Shown: positions 1 through 9,687, numbered from the stretch's first letter. The stretch is 64,000 nt of DNA from Dyadobacter diqingensis (GCF_024220585.1 NZ_JAMXKF010000010.1:62359-126358); one strand, 5' to 3'. Numbers and translations are program-made. The notes: generated by a model from the sequence alone, not told the origin.

Positions 1-84
1 GATAAAAACCACCGCGTTAAGTTTATTCATACCGTTTTCGGCATGGGTTATGTGATGCGCCAGACTTATGAAGATACAAACTAG
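1..84 (+). CDS. OmpR-family response regulator, C-terminal fragment
   Basis: Only the last 27 codons are in the window, ending with TAG at 82-84. The peptide has the form VKFIHTVFGMGYVMR, which is the final beta-hairpin of the OmpR/PhoB winged-helix DNA-binding domain (family pattern TVrGxGY). The next gene, a histidine kinase, starts at 68 and overlaps this one by 17 bases, the usual arrangement for a translationally coupled two-component pair. The receiver domain lies upstream of the window, so its signal cannot be judged. Confidence 0.88.
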   Translation, partial: DKNHRVKFIHTVFGMGYVMRQTYEDTN

Positions 85-1432
85 GATCTCTCTTATTTTT
101 ACAGTGCTGACGGCAGGGATTATCCTGTCGCTCAGCGTTTTTATTTACATTTTTGCTTCGGATAGTATTTCCGCCAGTTTTTTTCACAGACTGGAAGTAC
201 GTTCCAATATTGTTGGTCACGCCGCACTTCAAAAGAATAAAACCCAGACTTCGATATACTACGACATTAAGGAGAAACATCTTGGAGATCTGCCGTATGA
301 GCAGCATCAGATTATTTGGAAAAACGAAGTCAAAAAGGCGGATAGTCTGAAAAAAAAGTTTCCGATGCCTCAGTCGTTTTACGACGAAATTGTAAGGAAA
401 CAGCCGGCCCGTTTTTTTAAAAACGACACTTCCTATGTTGGCCTCAGTGTGATCCAATCCGGCGAAAATATTATCGTTCTTTCTTCGGCGGTGGACCTTT
501 ATGGACTGGAAGAAATGGAGAATCTTAAAAATCTGCTGGTTATCGGTTTTTTTATCTCATTGGTTTTCGTGTTTACTTTCGGCAAGTTTTTTTCCATCCA
601 GATTTTTCAGCCGATCCGGCAGATTATCCGGAACGTAAAAGGGATCAGTGCGCATAACCTGAACCAGCGGTTGAAAGTGAGCACGAGCAAGGATGAAATC
701 ACAGATCTTTCCAAAACCTTTAACGACATGCTCGACAGGCTGGAAATTACCTTCGAGATCCAGAATAATTTCGTCAGCAATGCTTCTCACGAATTTAAAA
801 CACCACTGACAATTATCAGCGGCGAGGCGCAGCTGGGACTTTCCGTAGGCGATATCCCCGAAATTGCCAGAGATTCTTTCCGTACCATTTTTCGGGAATC
901 TGAAAAGCTGGAACATCTGACGAATAGTATGTTAAGTCTGGCGCAAACGGGTTTTGACGGGAAAAAGGAACAATGGGATGAGATCAGGATTGACGAGTTG
1001 ATTTTATCGGTAAAAGGTACCGCAGATCAGATCATGCCCAACAACAAGGTGGAAATCAACTTTGATCAGTTGCCGGAGGATGAAGAAAAGCTTGTTGTAA
1101 ATGGAAATGAAACGTTGTTAAAGGCTGCATTTTCCAACATTGTCCTGAACAGCTGTAAATATTCAGACAACAAGCCGGTTAACGTATTGATAAAAGCGGG
1201 AGAAACTTATGTAATCATCGAGATTGCAGATGAGGGAATTGGTATCCCGGATCGGGAGATCGCCCAGATTTTTGTCCCTTTCTTTCGCGCGTCCAACACC
1301 GAAAAATACAAAGGTTACGGAATTGGACTTCCGTTGACGAATAATATTATAAAATTACACCAGGGCAGTATTGTCGTCAACAGCGAAGTCGGCGTGGGTA
1401 CCCGTTTCACGGTTTATCTGCCTTTTAAATAA
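68..1432 (+). CDS. Membrane sensor histidine kinase (HAMP-HisKA-HATPase)
   Basis: This is the sensor kinase partner of the regulator that it overlaps at 68-84. The 454-residue protein has a transmembrane segment near residues 9-30, a periplasmic loop of about 120 residues, and a second membrane segment near 154-173. A HAMP linker follows, then the HisKA box with the phospho-accepting His at about residue 241 (NASHEFKTPLT). The ATP-binding domain carries N (LNSCKYS), G1 (DEGIGIP) and G2 (GYGIGLPL) motifs. Family knowledge: it autophosphorylates and passes phosphate to the OmpR-type partner. The architecture resembles ArlS/CusS-type sensors, but the loop shows no diagnostic metal ligands, so the stimulus is unknown. 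About 155 bases without a gene follow. Confidence 0.93.
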   Translation: MKIQTRISLIFTVLTAGIILSLSVFIYIFASDSISASFFHRLEVRSNIVGHAALQKNKTQTSIYYDIKEKHLGDLPYEQHQIIWKNEVKKADSLKKKFPMPQSFYDEIVRKQPARFFKNDTSYVGLSVIQSGENIIVLSSAVDLYGLEEMENLKNLLVIGFFISLVFVFTFGKFFSIQIFQPIRQIIRNVKGISAHNLNQRLKVSTSKDEITDLSKTFNDMLDRLEITFEIQNNFVSNASHEFKTPLTIISGEAQLGLSVGDIPEIARDSFRTIFRESEKLEHLTNSMLSLAQTGFDGKKEQWDEIRIDELILSVKGTADQIMPNNKVEINFDQLPEDEEKLVVNGNETLLKAAFSNIVLNSCKYSDNKPVNVLIKAGETYVIIEIADEGIGIPDREIAQIFVPFFRASNTEKYKGYGIGLPLTNNIIKLHQGSIVVNSEVGVGTRFTVYLPFK

Positions 1433-1587
1433 CAGCCCCTTCTAATCCCATTTTAATATTCTAATAAGATTTTAATAAATCCCTCACCGGATTATAATCT
1501 CGTTTTTAGCTGGTGCTAATCCGCCCGCTGTAACATTGCATTATCAAAATTTCAACGAAAAGCATTGTTAACCAAAACGATAGGATT

Positions 1588-2049
1588 ATGAAAACGATAA
1601 TAATTCCAAGTGATTTCAGTATTGACTCTATCCAGGTAGCGGAAACGGTTGTAAGAAATGCTAAGGAGGAAGTAAGAATTCTCTTCATTCATCTCTTTCA
1701 TGTCGCTGACGACATTCAGGACCTGCTTTTTTCAAATTACCGCAAAAAGGAATACGAATTTGTGTCGGATGAATTCCGTCATGAATGTGATATGCTTAAA
1801 AACGTTTACGCTGGAAAACTGAAAAGTGTGACGATAGAATTTTTTTACGGAAGCAAACTGGCGGTCTTTAAAAATTTTCTGGATTACAACAAAGCGGACT
1901 TCATCGCTTATTCCAAAAGTTACGGAATACCCAAGCTTAGTAAAAGTAGTATCGATGCGCTGCCGGTGGTTCTAAAAAGTGGTTTGCCACTTATTGATGC
2001 CGACGAAATTAACAAGTCTGCATTTTCCGACATCGAAAATCTTCGGTAA
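1588..2049 (+). CDS. UspA-like universal stress protein
   Basis: A 153-residue soluble protein. It opens with a hydrophobic strand followed by PSDFS (MKTIIIPSDFS), the usual start of a universal stress protein where the Asp sits in the nucleotide pocket. A central ADFIAYSKSYG strand corresponds to the ADLIVmG strand of the family, but the glycine-rich ATP-binding loop (GxxGxxxxS) is not evident. It may therefore be a non-ATP-binding or divergent Usp. It stands between a two-component system and a bestrophin gene 49 bases downstream, with which it may be co-transcribed. Function beyond general stress response is not inferable. Confidence 0.6.
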   Translation: MKTIIIPSDFSIDSIQVAETVVRNAKEEVRILFIHLFHVADDIQDLLFSNYRKKEYEFVSDEFRHECDMLKNVYAGKLKSVTIEFFYGSKLAVFKNFLDYNKADFIAYSKSYGIPKLSKSSIDALPVVLKSGLPLIDADEINKSAFSDIENLR

Positions 2050-2098
2050 ACATCAGCTGACATCAGTTATTCTAACAATCAACAAAGCCATATAAATT

Positions 2099-3007
2099 AT
2101 GCTTCTTAAAAAAAATATTCCCATTAAATATGTGTTTGGGAAAATAAAATATGAAGTTCTGCTGGTAACTGTGTACGGACTGGCTATTGAAATTGTCTAT
2201 AAGAACTTCGAAATCACCAATATTTCCATCAATATGACAGTGCCGACAGTGTTGGGTACGATCATATCGCTGTTGCTTGCTTTCCGGTCAAACCAGGCTT
2301 ACGACAGGTGGTGGGAAGCCAGAATTATCTGGGGATCCATTGTCAACGATTCGCGTACACTGGCCCGTCAGGTGCTTTCGCTCATGGATGATCCTTATCA
2401 GCCTGAAAATATTAAGGCCTTTAAACACAGGATTATTAATCGACAGATTGCCTGGTGTTACGCGTTGGGAAACGGTCTTCGTAAAAACGATCCGATGCCT
2501 TCGATAGAAAAATTTGTATCGGAAGATGAGTATGAATACGTAGGAAGTTACGATAACAAACATCTTGGACTGGTACAGTTGCATGCGAGGGACCTTAACA
2601 ATGCGCACAAACAGGGGTGGGTTAACTCATACCAGCAAATCGAAATTGACAATACGCTGACCCGTTTGACGGATGCCATGGGGAAATGTGAAAGGATTAA
2701 AAACACGGTATTCCCGGCCACTTATAGCTTGTATATTCACCTGGCACTTCACTTTTTCATCGTATTGCTTCCGTTCGGGATGGTAGATCTTTTTGGATTT
2801 TTGATGGTCCCGGTTCTGGTTGTAATTACAGCATGTTTCTTCCTGATCGAAAAAATGGCGATCCATTTACAGGATCCGTTTGAAAACAAGCCAACGGATA
2901 CTCCGGTACTTACCATTTCGGGTAATATCGAGCGCGACTTGAAACAAATGATGAATGAGAAATATGTTCCAAAAGCTTTGGAGCCAGCTACATTTTACAT
3001 TTTATAA
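2099..3007 (+). CDS. Bestrophin family (UPF0187) anion-channel-like protein
   Basis: A 302-residue integral membrane protein of the bacterial bestrophin family. Hydrophobic helices lie near residues 20-65 and 205-245. Between them is the family signature: a helix rich in FRSNQAYDRWWEAR at about residue 62, followed by SRTLARQV. Bacterial bestrophins form pentameric ion channels in the inner membrane; ion selectivity cannot be told from sequence. It is separated from the Usp-like gene by 49 bases, and a strong bidirectional terminator at 3029-3062 ends the unit against the convergent phosphoesterase gene. Confidence 0.9.
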   Translation: MLLKKNIPIKYVFGKIKYEVLLVTVYGLAIEIVYKNFEITNISINMTVPTVLGTIISLLLAFRSNQAYDRWWEARIIWGSIVNDSRTLARQVLSLMDDPYQPENIKAFKHRIINRQIAWCYALGNGLRKNDPMPSIEKFVSEDEYEYVGSYDNKHLGLVQLHARDLNNAHKQGWVNSYQQIEIDNTLTRLTDAMGKCERIKNTVFPATYSLYIHLALHFFIVLLPFGMVDLFGFLMVPVLVVITACFFLIEKMAIHLQDPFENKPTDTPVLTISGNIERDLKQMMNEKYVPKALEPATFYIL

Positions 3008-3028
3008 GTATAGTATAGTAAGTGTTAA

Positions 3029-3062
3029 TAAAAAAGTGAGCCCGGCTAGGCTCACTTTTTTT
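3029..3062. terminator. Bidirectional rho-independent terminator
   Basis: A 13-bp inverted repeat (AAAAAAGTGAGCC / GGCTCACTTTTTT) with a CGGCTA loop sits between two convergent genes. A-tract and T-tract flanks allow termination from both strands. Confidence 0.9.
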
Positions 3063-3078
3063 GTGCTTACGATTTGCA

Positions 3079-5178
3079 TTATAAGATTACAAACTTCCGG
3101 GTTATCGTTTTGTTGTCGATTACCACTTTCAGAAAATAGGTTCCTTTTGACACAGCCTGAGGTAAAAAGGGCGTCAGGTCCTTGGTGAGCTTTATGGTTC
3201 GGTTCAGGATTGTTTTGCCCGAAATATCAATAACGGTGATCTCGGCAACAGCCAGATCTTTGCCCACCAGTTTCACCTGGATATTGTCTGGTGAAGACGG
3301 GTTCGGGACGATATGGACATCCAGCCCTGAAACCGGATCGTTACCCAGAATGATTTCATTGAGTTTGACCTTAATCACTTTGGAGTATTCCGATTTTCCG
3401 GCCAGATCGATCATTTTCAGACGGTAGGATATGGTATCCGGCGATAGAATTGTTTTGCCGGTCTGGTCGATGAACTCATAGAATTTTTTCTCTTTGGAAT
3501 TCTGACTGCTGTTTACGCGGCCGAGGTCAGCAAAATCTTTGCCGTTCACTGATCTTTCAATCTGGAAATGAGAAAAGTTATTTTCCAGTTCCGTGACCCA
3601 ATTGAGTTTTACCATGTTTTGTACGTCGGCTGTTCCGTCAAAAGAGAACAATTTTACGGTCACCGGGATCGTGACTTTCACATGAAAAACATCATTCAGA
3701 CAGTTTTGGGCATCCTTTACGTTGTAATCAGTATCCGCGGTCGGAGATACGGTCACGCTTTTGGAAGTGGCTCCGGTGTTCCATACGTACTGCCCGTTAA
3801 AGGAAGCTTCCAGATTTACGCTCTTTCCTTGTTCAATGTTCAGGTTTTTGTTCTGATTTACATCTTTTACGATCGTAAACTTATCCCGGATTTGTCCATC
3901 GATCCCAATCCACTTTACGTCCAGCCGGTTTCCTTCTACTTCCAGCATTAGCGAACCGCCGACTTGTGCGTTGGAATAATACATAGCCTTGTGAGGAAAT
4001 CCTGCACTTGAAGCACCTGCCTGACCGCTGGAACCCGCCACAACATACACTGTACCTTTATTAGTGGCGGAGTTTTTGATATAGGTACAGGAATTATCCG
4101 TGCCGTCATATTTTCCCGATGACTGACTGACATTATGCAGCGCACCGTTAAAAGCACCGGAATAATCATAAAATCCCTGCATTAATCTTGTCCGTTCATA
4201 CACGTGGCTATGCCCGCAAAGGATCAGATCGACGCCGTTACGTTCGAGAATGCGGATGAAATTCTCACGGATCTTGATCATGTCTGTTTCCGTTTCTCCA
4301 TTTCTTGAGCCCAGGGAAAAAGGTGGATGGTGCCAGTATGCAACTACCCAGCCCTTATTTTTATGCGCTGCAAGGTCGGCTTTTATCCATTGCACCTGTT
4401 TTCCGAGCGTGTCATAAAGCCGCGTCGACTGATCTTCTTTTCCATAAGAATCGAGGGAAAGGAAATGGACATTGCCATAATCGTAGGAGTAATAAGCCTC
4501 ATTACCGGACGCCACCCCACCAGATTCTCCGTTTACCGGCATCGTGAAAATATCATAATACGGCATTTTGTGGCTGAGCTGTAAATTAGGATTGTCGTTG
4601 CCGTAATCGTGGTTGCCGGGCGTGGGGAAGAGTGGATATTTTTTTAAGAAATTGTCTTTGTAATGGTTAAAGAAATTCGACTGGTACTCAGGATCCGTTC
4701 CTTGCGAATAAGCATTATCTCCCAGGAGCAGCAGGGCATTCATATAATTGTTTCCCAGGTAAGCCGTGAGCTGGTCCCGAACATTTCCCTGAAAAGCTGA
4801 GTTCGTACCGCAGTCTCCCAAAACACCAAAACGGTACTTGCCCGGTTCTCCGCTAACCGGTGTTGTCTCGAAATAATTATTGTCATCACCCTGATAAACG
4901 CCTGTTGTCGATCCGATCGAATAGAAATATTTCGTCTTTGGCGATAAACCCGTCAGCTTGATCTCATGCTCGGTAACCAGGGCATTATCTTCCACTTTTT
5001 GATTGAGGGCATTGGCGGCACCACCGTATTGTACGCGTGAAGAAGCGGCGACATCCGTTCGCCAGCGGATCACCATGCTGTTGGACGTGGCTGCCTGAAG
5101 ATAAGGGCCCCGGATGAGCTGGGCGTAACCGGGGATAACGCAGGACAGAAGAAGTATCAGAAGTATATTTTTTTTCAT
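3079..5178 (-). CDS. Secreted purple-acid-phosphatase-like metallophosphoesterase, T9SS substrate
   Basis: A 699-residue exported enzyme. A signal peptide (residues 1-19) is followed by a fibronectin-like purple acid phosphatase N-terminal domain starting RGPYLQAAT, up to about residue 105. The calcineurin-like domain shows metal-ligand blocks GDCG, LGDNAY, GNHDYG, HHPPF and GHSHVYER. A linker domain and a C-terminal type IX secretion sorting tail follow (VPNPSS..., ending KGTYFLKVV...KFVIL). Family knowledge: these are binuclear metal phosphomonoesterases or diesterases, here probably exported to the surface to release phosphate. It lies 57 bases downstream of the di-haem peroxidase gene on the same strand, so the two probably share a transcript. 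A larger paralogue is at 13548-16718. Confidence 0.9.
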   Translation of the reverse strand: MKKNILLILLLSCVIPGYAQLIRGPYLQAATSNSMVIRWRTDVAASSRVQYGGAANALNQKVEDNALVTEHEIKLTGLSPKTKYFYSIGSTTGVYQGDDNNYFETTPVSGEPGKYRFGVLGDCGTNSAFQGNVRDQLTAYLGNNYMNALLLLGDNAYSQGTDPEYQSNFFNHYKDNFLKKYPLFPTPGNHDYGNDNPNLQLSHKMPYYDIFTMPVNGESGGVASGNEAYYSYDYGNVHFLSLDSYGKEDQSTRLYDTLGKQVQWIKADLAAHKNKGWVVAYWHHPPFSLGSRNGETETDMIKIRENFIRILERNGVDLILCGHSHVYERTRLMQGFYDYSGAFNGALHNVSQSSGKYDGTDNSCTYIKNSATNKGTVYVVAGSSGQAGASSAGFPHKAMYYSNAQVGGSLMLEVEGNRLDVKWIGIDGQIRDKFTIVKDVNQNKNLNIEQGKSVNLEASFNGQYVWNTGATSKSVTVSPTADTDYNVKDAQNCLNDVFHVKVTIPVTVKLFSFDGTADVQNMVKLNWVTELENNFSHFQIERSVNGKDFADLGRVNSSQNSKEKKFYEFIDQTGKTILSPDTISYRLKMIDLAGKSEYSKVIKVKLNEIILGNDPVSGLDVHIVPNPSSPDNIQVKLVGKDLAVAEITVIDISGKTILNRTIKLTKDLTPFLPQAVSKGTYFLKVVIDNKTITRKFVIL

Positions 5179-5235
5179 AAAGTTCAGATGTTAGGGAGAT
5201 TACGCCGGTGACGGCCAGTTAAAATTCCGGATAAT

Positions 5236-7065
5236 TTATATATTTTTCATGTCATCTGTCAATGCATTTAGAAATTCTACGATATCTTTTTTCTCGTTTT
5301 CCGTGAGGTTTAGTTTTCCTGACGACAGTGTCTGGCTCGGAACCGTCAGTCCCAAACCTGCGCCACCGCCCTGATTATAAAATTCGATAAGTGTTTCAAG
5401 TGACCGGAAGGCACCGTTATGCATATACGGGCCTGTTTTTGCCGCATTACGCACAGTTGGCGTTTTGAAGGCGCCCTGATAAAACTGGATAGGACGCGAA
5501 GAAAAACGACCTGCATCCGGATCAACCGATGGCGTTGCCAGATTATCTGTATCTGTGGCGCCCAACACTTCAAATTCCGTCAGGGTATAAAACGGGGGGA
5601 TAAGTCCGTTAAAAAGCGGTGCAAAATGGCATGTGCCGCATTGTGCCTTGCCCATGAAGAGGTTAAAGCCGGATTTTTGGTTCTCCGTCAATGCTGCTGT
5701 ATTTCCCTGTAAATATTGGTCAAAAGGAGCACGATAGGGGTTTAAAGTCCGGATGTATGCAGCAATCGCTTTGAATACTTCCTTGTCAACGATCATTTCC
5801 TGCCGTTTTTTTGAAAAAGCCTTTTGAAATGCTTTTCTGTAAGTTTTGTCAGCATTTAATTTAGCTAAAACAACATCTATTTTTCCGTTCATTTCCATTG
5901 GATCGGTAACGACCGCTTCTATTTGTTCTTCCAGACTTTTAACCCGGCCATCCCAAAACTGGCTATGCTGAAAACTGCTGTACATCAGTGTCGGGGCATT
6001 TCTTTTGACCGTTGTCGCGGGGTTAAATCCAATACTTTTCGGCAGCCCGTCTGTAAAATAATTTGCAGGGTTATGGCAGGATACACAGCTTTTTGCTCCA
6101 TTTCCGGAAAGCATGGTTTCGGAAAAAAGTTTTTCACCAAGTGCGATTTCTCTGCCGGATACTTTCCTGTTACTGCCCGGGAACGACTGGTTTTGAAAAG
6201 CGTTGCCGGCGAAAATATTCTCTGCCTCGTAATTTAAAACACCGTATTTATTTGATTCCCAACCGTTACTTCTGATCATTTTTCCTAAATGTTTTTGCAG
6301 CGGCAGCGCACAGGTCGTGAGAAAAGATAACCGGTCGAAGGAGTCAAAATCAGGATTGTTGTGAAGATATTTCGCCGATTTGTCAAGATAAAAACGTAAA
6401 CTATCCGTGTCGGACTTACTCTTGTCCAGGTAAGGTATCATCACTTTGTGAATCGTTTCCATGGCAACTGCCGACTCAGCTATACCTGATTTCAGCAGTG
6501 GCGCATCAAATCCGGTTATACCCAGCGCAATAATTCGAATCAATTCGATGCGTACGCTTTCAAGCATTTGTTTATCGGTTCCCTGAAACTGGTATAAAAG
6601 TGAATTAAGATCGGTCGAAGCCGTCTGTAACAATCGGCCTTGTTCTGCAAATGTCACTTTATGCGCTTCCGACTGGCTATCGAAAAGCATGGTCTCAATG
6701 TATTGCAAGCCGGCCAGTTCCTGATATTCCAGAAATGGCTCTTCAATTTCGTTTTTGGGAGCTCGGTTGTAAACTCTCGAAGAGGTATAGAAAAAATATT
6801 CCAGTAAATATTCTATTCTTTTGTAAGCCAGACGGCTGTTAACCAGTGCGTCCTTTGCTTTCCGGACAGTTTCGGGTTTTGAAGAATCCAGATTTTCCAG
6901 TGCTTTTGAAAGGTCAGCAATGGTAACGGCGAAAACTTTGGAATCATTCCGGAATTGTCCAACACTATATTCAACCCCGATGCTTTTTTGATCAGGGGAA
7001 ATAGCTGCCATGAACATGCATAGCAAAGCGCTGAATAGTAGAAATAATTTAAAGGTTCCAGCCAT
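5236..7065 (-). CDS. MauG/cytochrome c peroxidase family protein with long helical N-terminal domain
   Basis: About 609 residues from the ATG at 7065, chosen because AGGAAAG stands just upstream and the next residues (MAGTFKLFLLFSALL) make a signal peptide; an in-frame ATG at 7110 would add 15 residues. The N-terminal half (to about residue 290) is alpha-helical without haem motifs and resembles imelysin-like helical domains, though the imelysin GxHxxE motif is absent. The C-terminal half is a di-haem peroxidase with CVSCH and CGTCH haem sites and a final GPYMHNGAFRSLETLIEFY block. Family knowledge: such enzymes reduce peroxide or oxidise a partner protein in the periplasm. It is roughly twice the length of ordinary CcpA. 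The phosphatase gene follows in the same direction. Confidence 0.88.
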   Translation of the reverse strand: MAGTFKLFLLFSALLCMFMAAISPDQKSIGVEYSVGQFRNDSKVFAVTIADLSKALENLDSSKPETVRKAKDALVNSRLAYKRIEYLLEYFFYTSSRVYNRAPKNEIEEPFLEYQELAGLQYIETMLFDSQSEAHKVTFAEQGRLLQTASTDLNSLLYQFQGTDKQMLESVRIELIRIIALGITGFDAPLLKSGIAESAVAMETIHKVMIPYLDKSKSDTDSLRFYLDKSAKYLHNNPDFDSFDRLSFLTTCALPLQKHLGKMIRSNGWESNKYGVLNYEAENIFAGNAFQNQSFPGSNRKVSGREIALGEKLFSETMLSGNGAKSCVSCHNPANYFTDGLPKSIGFNPATTVKRNAPTLMYSSFQHSQFWDGRVKSLEEQIEAVVTDPMEMNGKIDVVLAKLNADKTYRKAFQKAFSKKRQEMIVDKEVFKAIAAYIRTLNPYRAPFDQYLQGNTAALTENQKSGFNLFMGKAQCGTCHFAPLFNGLIPPFYTLTEFEVLGATDTDNLATPSVDPDAGRFSSRPIQFYQGAFKTPTVRNAAKTGPYMHNGAFRSLETLIEFYNQGGGAGLGLTVPSQTLSSGKLNLTENEKKDIVEFLNALTDDMKNI

Positions 7066-7299
7066 ATGTACGTCTTTCCTGAAATGAAACCCGGAAAAGT
7101 TGAGTAACAAAGTTAACAGGTATTGAGAAGTAAAACCGGTTAAATTTATTGACTGGTATTGAAAAACATGATTTGTATTGAATATTTTAAGTATCTGTTT
7201 ATTTTTATAGTGGTTGTTAAATTATTTATAAATTATAATTGTCGCGATCACCCCCTTATTCTGTCTTGTAACGCCTCTTCCCAACTTGTTTTATTGTCA

Positions 7300-7307
7300 T
7301 ACTTTTG
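7300..7307 (+). promoter_or_regulatory. Putative Bacteroidota -7 box (TACTTTTG)
   Basis: It matches TAnnTTTG exactly, 28 bases before the MFS ATG, within the 270-base divergent gap 7066-7335. No TTG at the ideal spacing is seen, so this is a half-site prediction. Confidence 0.45.
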
Positions 7308-7335
7308 ACTTGTCATCTTATTAACTTTTTGACTG

Positions 7336-8658
7336 ATGAAAACCTTTTATGCCATACTTGCCAATTCCCTGGCTGCTTCACTGACCAATACTTTTGTCTG
7401 GTTTGCTGTGACATTCTGGGTATATCTGGAAACAAAATCCGTCGTGGCAACATCGGTGATGGCCGGTATCTATTTTGGCACTGTGGCCGTTTCAGGATTT
7501 TTTCTGGGCTCGATTGTGGACAGATATAAGAAGAAAACTTCCATGATGCTTTCGGGAGTTCTGACGCTGATCCTGTACATTGTTGCCTTGATTATCTACT
7601 TTGTAACGCCTGTTGAGGTTTTTAAAAATGCTTCCAGCATCAACCTTTGGCTGTTTATTATCATGTGTCTTTTTGGTGCTATTACAGGAAATATCCGGAC
7701 GATAGCGCTTTCAACAGTGGTGACTATTCTGATCCCGGAAGAAACCAGAGACAAAGCAAACGGGATGGTGGGTACCGCAAACGGCGTTTCCTTTTTGGTC
7801 GCTTCCATTTTTAGCGGGCTGGTGATCGGTTTTATGGGCATGATGTGGATGCTGGTGCTCGCTGTGGGATTATCAGTGCTCGTGCTGATTCATCTGATGA
7901 CAATAACCATCGAAGAAAAAGAAATTGTGCATGTTCAGTCCCATTTGGAAAGTATTGATATCAGGGGAACAATTGAAGCTGTCAGTGTGGTCCCGGGACT
8001 TTTTGGGCTGATATTTTTCAACACTTTCAATAATTTCCTCGGTGGGGTGTTTATGTCCCTCATGGATGCCTATGGTTTGTCCATGGTTTCCGTGCAGGTT
8101 TGGGGAGTCCTCTGGGGATTTTTGAGCCTTGGATTTATTGTGGGCGGGTTGATCGTAGCCAAAAAAGGGTTGGGGAAACAACCGCTCCGGACACTTTTTA
8201 TTTCCAATATCGTCATGTGGACGATCTGCATATTTTTTACCATTCAGGCTTCGATCGTCTTGCTGGCTATTGGCTTGTTTGTGTATCTATGCCTGATTCC
8301 GGTCGTGGAGGCTACGGAGCAGACGATACTTCAAAAAGTGATTCCACCCGAAAGACAGGGAAGGGTATTTGGTTTTGCCCAAAGTGTGGAGCAGGCCGCC
8401 TCGCCGATTACTGCTTTTATGATCGGCCCAATTGCCAAGTTTGTGTTTATTCCCTTCATGACAACCGGGGCGGGAGTACGGCTGATTGGCTACTGGTTCG
8501 GCACCGGGACCGATAGGGGCCTTGCGCTGTTATTTACAGTCACAGGCATCGTTGGACTGATCATTACGTTGATTGCCATGCGGACTGATGCGTATAAAAA
8601 GCTTTCAAAAAATTATCAGAAACATCAGCCGGATTTCAACCAAACACAGACTGTTTGA
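7336..8658 (+). CDS. MFS transporter
   Basis: A 440-residue, very hydrophobic protein with about 12 predicted membrane helices. The cytoplasmic loop 2-3 motif typical of MFS carriers appears as GSIVDRYKKK near residue 59. A second loop (EETRDKANGMVGTANG) resembles the drug-efflux MFS_3/enterobactin-exporter type. An extended insert near residues 380-400 (TGAGVRLIGYWFGTG) separates the last helices. It is transcribed divergently from the di-haem peroxidase gene. The substrate is not predictable; an efflux role is an inference from similarity to MFS_3. Confidence 0.88.
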   Translation: MKTFYAILANSLAASLTNTFVWFAVTFWVYLETKSVVATSVMAGIYFGTVAVSGFFLGSIVDRYKKKTSMMLSGVLTLILYIVALIIYFVTPVEVFKNASSINLWLFIIMCLFGAITGNIRTIALSTVVTILIPEETRDKANGMVGTANGVSFLVASIFSGLVIGFMGMMWMLVLAVGLSVLVLIHLMTITIEEKEIVHVQSHLESIDIRGTIEAVSVVPGLFGLIFFNTFNNFLGGVFMSLMDAYGLSMVSVQVWGVLWGFLSLGFIVGGLIVAKKGLGKQPLRTLFISNIVMWTICIFFTIQASIVLLAIGLFVYLCLIPVVEATEQTILQKVIPPERQGRVFGFAQSVEQAASPITAFMIGPIAKFVFIPFMTTGAGVRLIGYWFGTGTDRGLALLFTVTGIVGLIITLIAMRTDAYKKLSKNYQKHQPDFNQTQTV

Positions 8659-8742
8659 GCCTTTTAGGCTATGAAATGATGTGTAGTCGAATAGTCAGGT
8701 TTGTTTCAATTGTTTTTACATCAATACTTAAACCAGATGATT

Positions 8743-9129
8743 ATGTTTAGAGACACAAAGGCATTCAGCGGTTTTTCAGTGGATAATCTGGAAAAAGCCA
8801 GGCAGTTTTATGAAGGAACGCTGCAAATAAAAGTTACTGAATTAAGCGAAATGAACGTACTGAATCTGCACGTTGCAGGAGGTAACCCGCTCGTTATTTA
8901 CGAAAAACCCAATCATACGCCGGCGACATTCACGATCCTTAATTTTCCTGTTGCTGATATCAAGGTAACAGTAGAGCAGTTAAAAGCACTTGGAGTCACC
9001 TTTGAAAGTTATGACTGGCCGGGTATCAAAACGGATGATGATCATATATTTCGTGGCGGAGGGCCGCTCATAGCCTGGTTCACGGATCCGGCCGGTAATA
9101 TCCTATCCGTCATCGAGGAAGAACGATAA
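8743..9129 (+). CDS. VOC (glyoxalase/bleomycin-resistance) superfamily protein
   Basis: About 128 residues from the ATG at 8743; in-frame ATGs at 8737 and 8701 are possible, but homologues begin MFRDTKAFSGF. It is a single-domain vicinal-oxygen-chelate fold: the two beta-alpha-beta-beta-beta modules are seen as FSVDNLEKARQFYEGTL and FPVADIKVTVEQLKALG, ending WFTDPAGNILSVIEE. Family members bind a divalent metal and act as lyases, dioxygenases or resistance proteins; substrate unknown. It opens a same-strand run with DinB and RibD-like genes, a common accessory detoxification grouping. Confidence 0.85.
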   Translation: MFRDTKAFSGFSVDNLEKARQFYEGTLQIKVTELSEMNVLNLHVAGGNPLVIYEKPNHTPATFTILNFPVADIKVTVEQLKALGVTFESYDWPGIKTDDDHIFRGGGPLIAWFTDPAGNILSVIEEER

Positions 9130-9192
9130 GTTATCACCCTCTGTCAGTTTCTTCAAACCTGCGCCGACCTATCACCAATCAACTAAACTATT

Positions 9193-9687
9193 ATGGAAAC
9201 TGAAAAAAACAGCTCATTGTACGGCATTCTTACGCTGTACGATATGCAGACTACATTTTTTAAGAACGTCATGGACGGGATTTCAAATGATGATACACAT
9301 AACCGGCTTGATACCAAAGCCAATCATATCGCCTGGCTTGCGGGCAGTGCGGTGCACGCGCGGTTTGACCTGGCCCGACAACTCGGTGCGGAAGATAAGG
9401 ACACTGCCTATGATCTTTTCAGCGATAACAAGGGCATTCAGGAAGGTGCCACTTATCCCGATCTTGAAGTGTACAAAACGGATTGGCAAAAGATCACGCC
9501 GGTTTTAAGGAAATTGCTGGTGAACGCGACGGATGAAAGTTTGGATAAACGGATTGATATGATGCCGGGGCAGACGATTTCTTTCTATGAGCTTCTGGCA
9601 TTTGTTACCTATCGTGAGGCCAATCTGATAGGCCAGATCGCTTTGTGGAGAAGATTGCTCGATTATCCGGCAATGAAATACATGTAA
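9193..9687 (+). CDS. DinB-family protein
   Basis: A 164-residue helical-bundle protein of the DinB/YfiT type. It has the helix-1 pattern (LYDMQTTFFKNVMDGI), a helix-2 segment with NHIAWLAGSAVHARFDLARQL and a terminal LIGQIALWRRLLDYPAM. The family binds a metal through three His. Here one His in NHIAW is clear, but the expected C-terminal His (usually GQI-x-x-x-R preceded by H) appears replaced (ANLIGQIALWRR), so catalytic competence is uncertain. It lies 18 bases upstream of the RibD-like gene, suggesting one transcript. Confidence 0.8.
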   Translation: METEKNSSLYGILTLYDMQTTFFKNVMDGISNDDTHNRLDTKANHIAWLAGSAVHARFDLARQLGAEDKDTAYDLFSDNKGIQEGATYPDLEVYKTDWQKITPVLRKLLVNATDESLDKRIDMMPGQTISFYELLAFVTYREANLIGQIALWRRLLDYPAMKYM

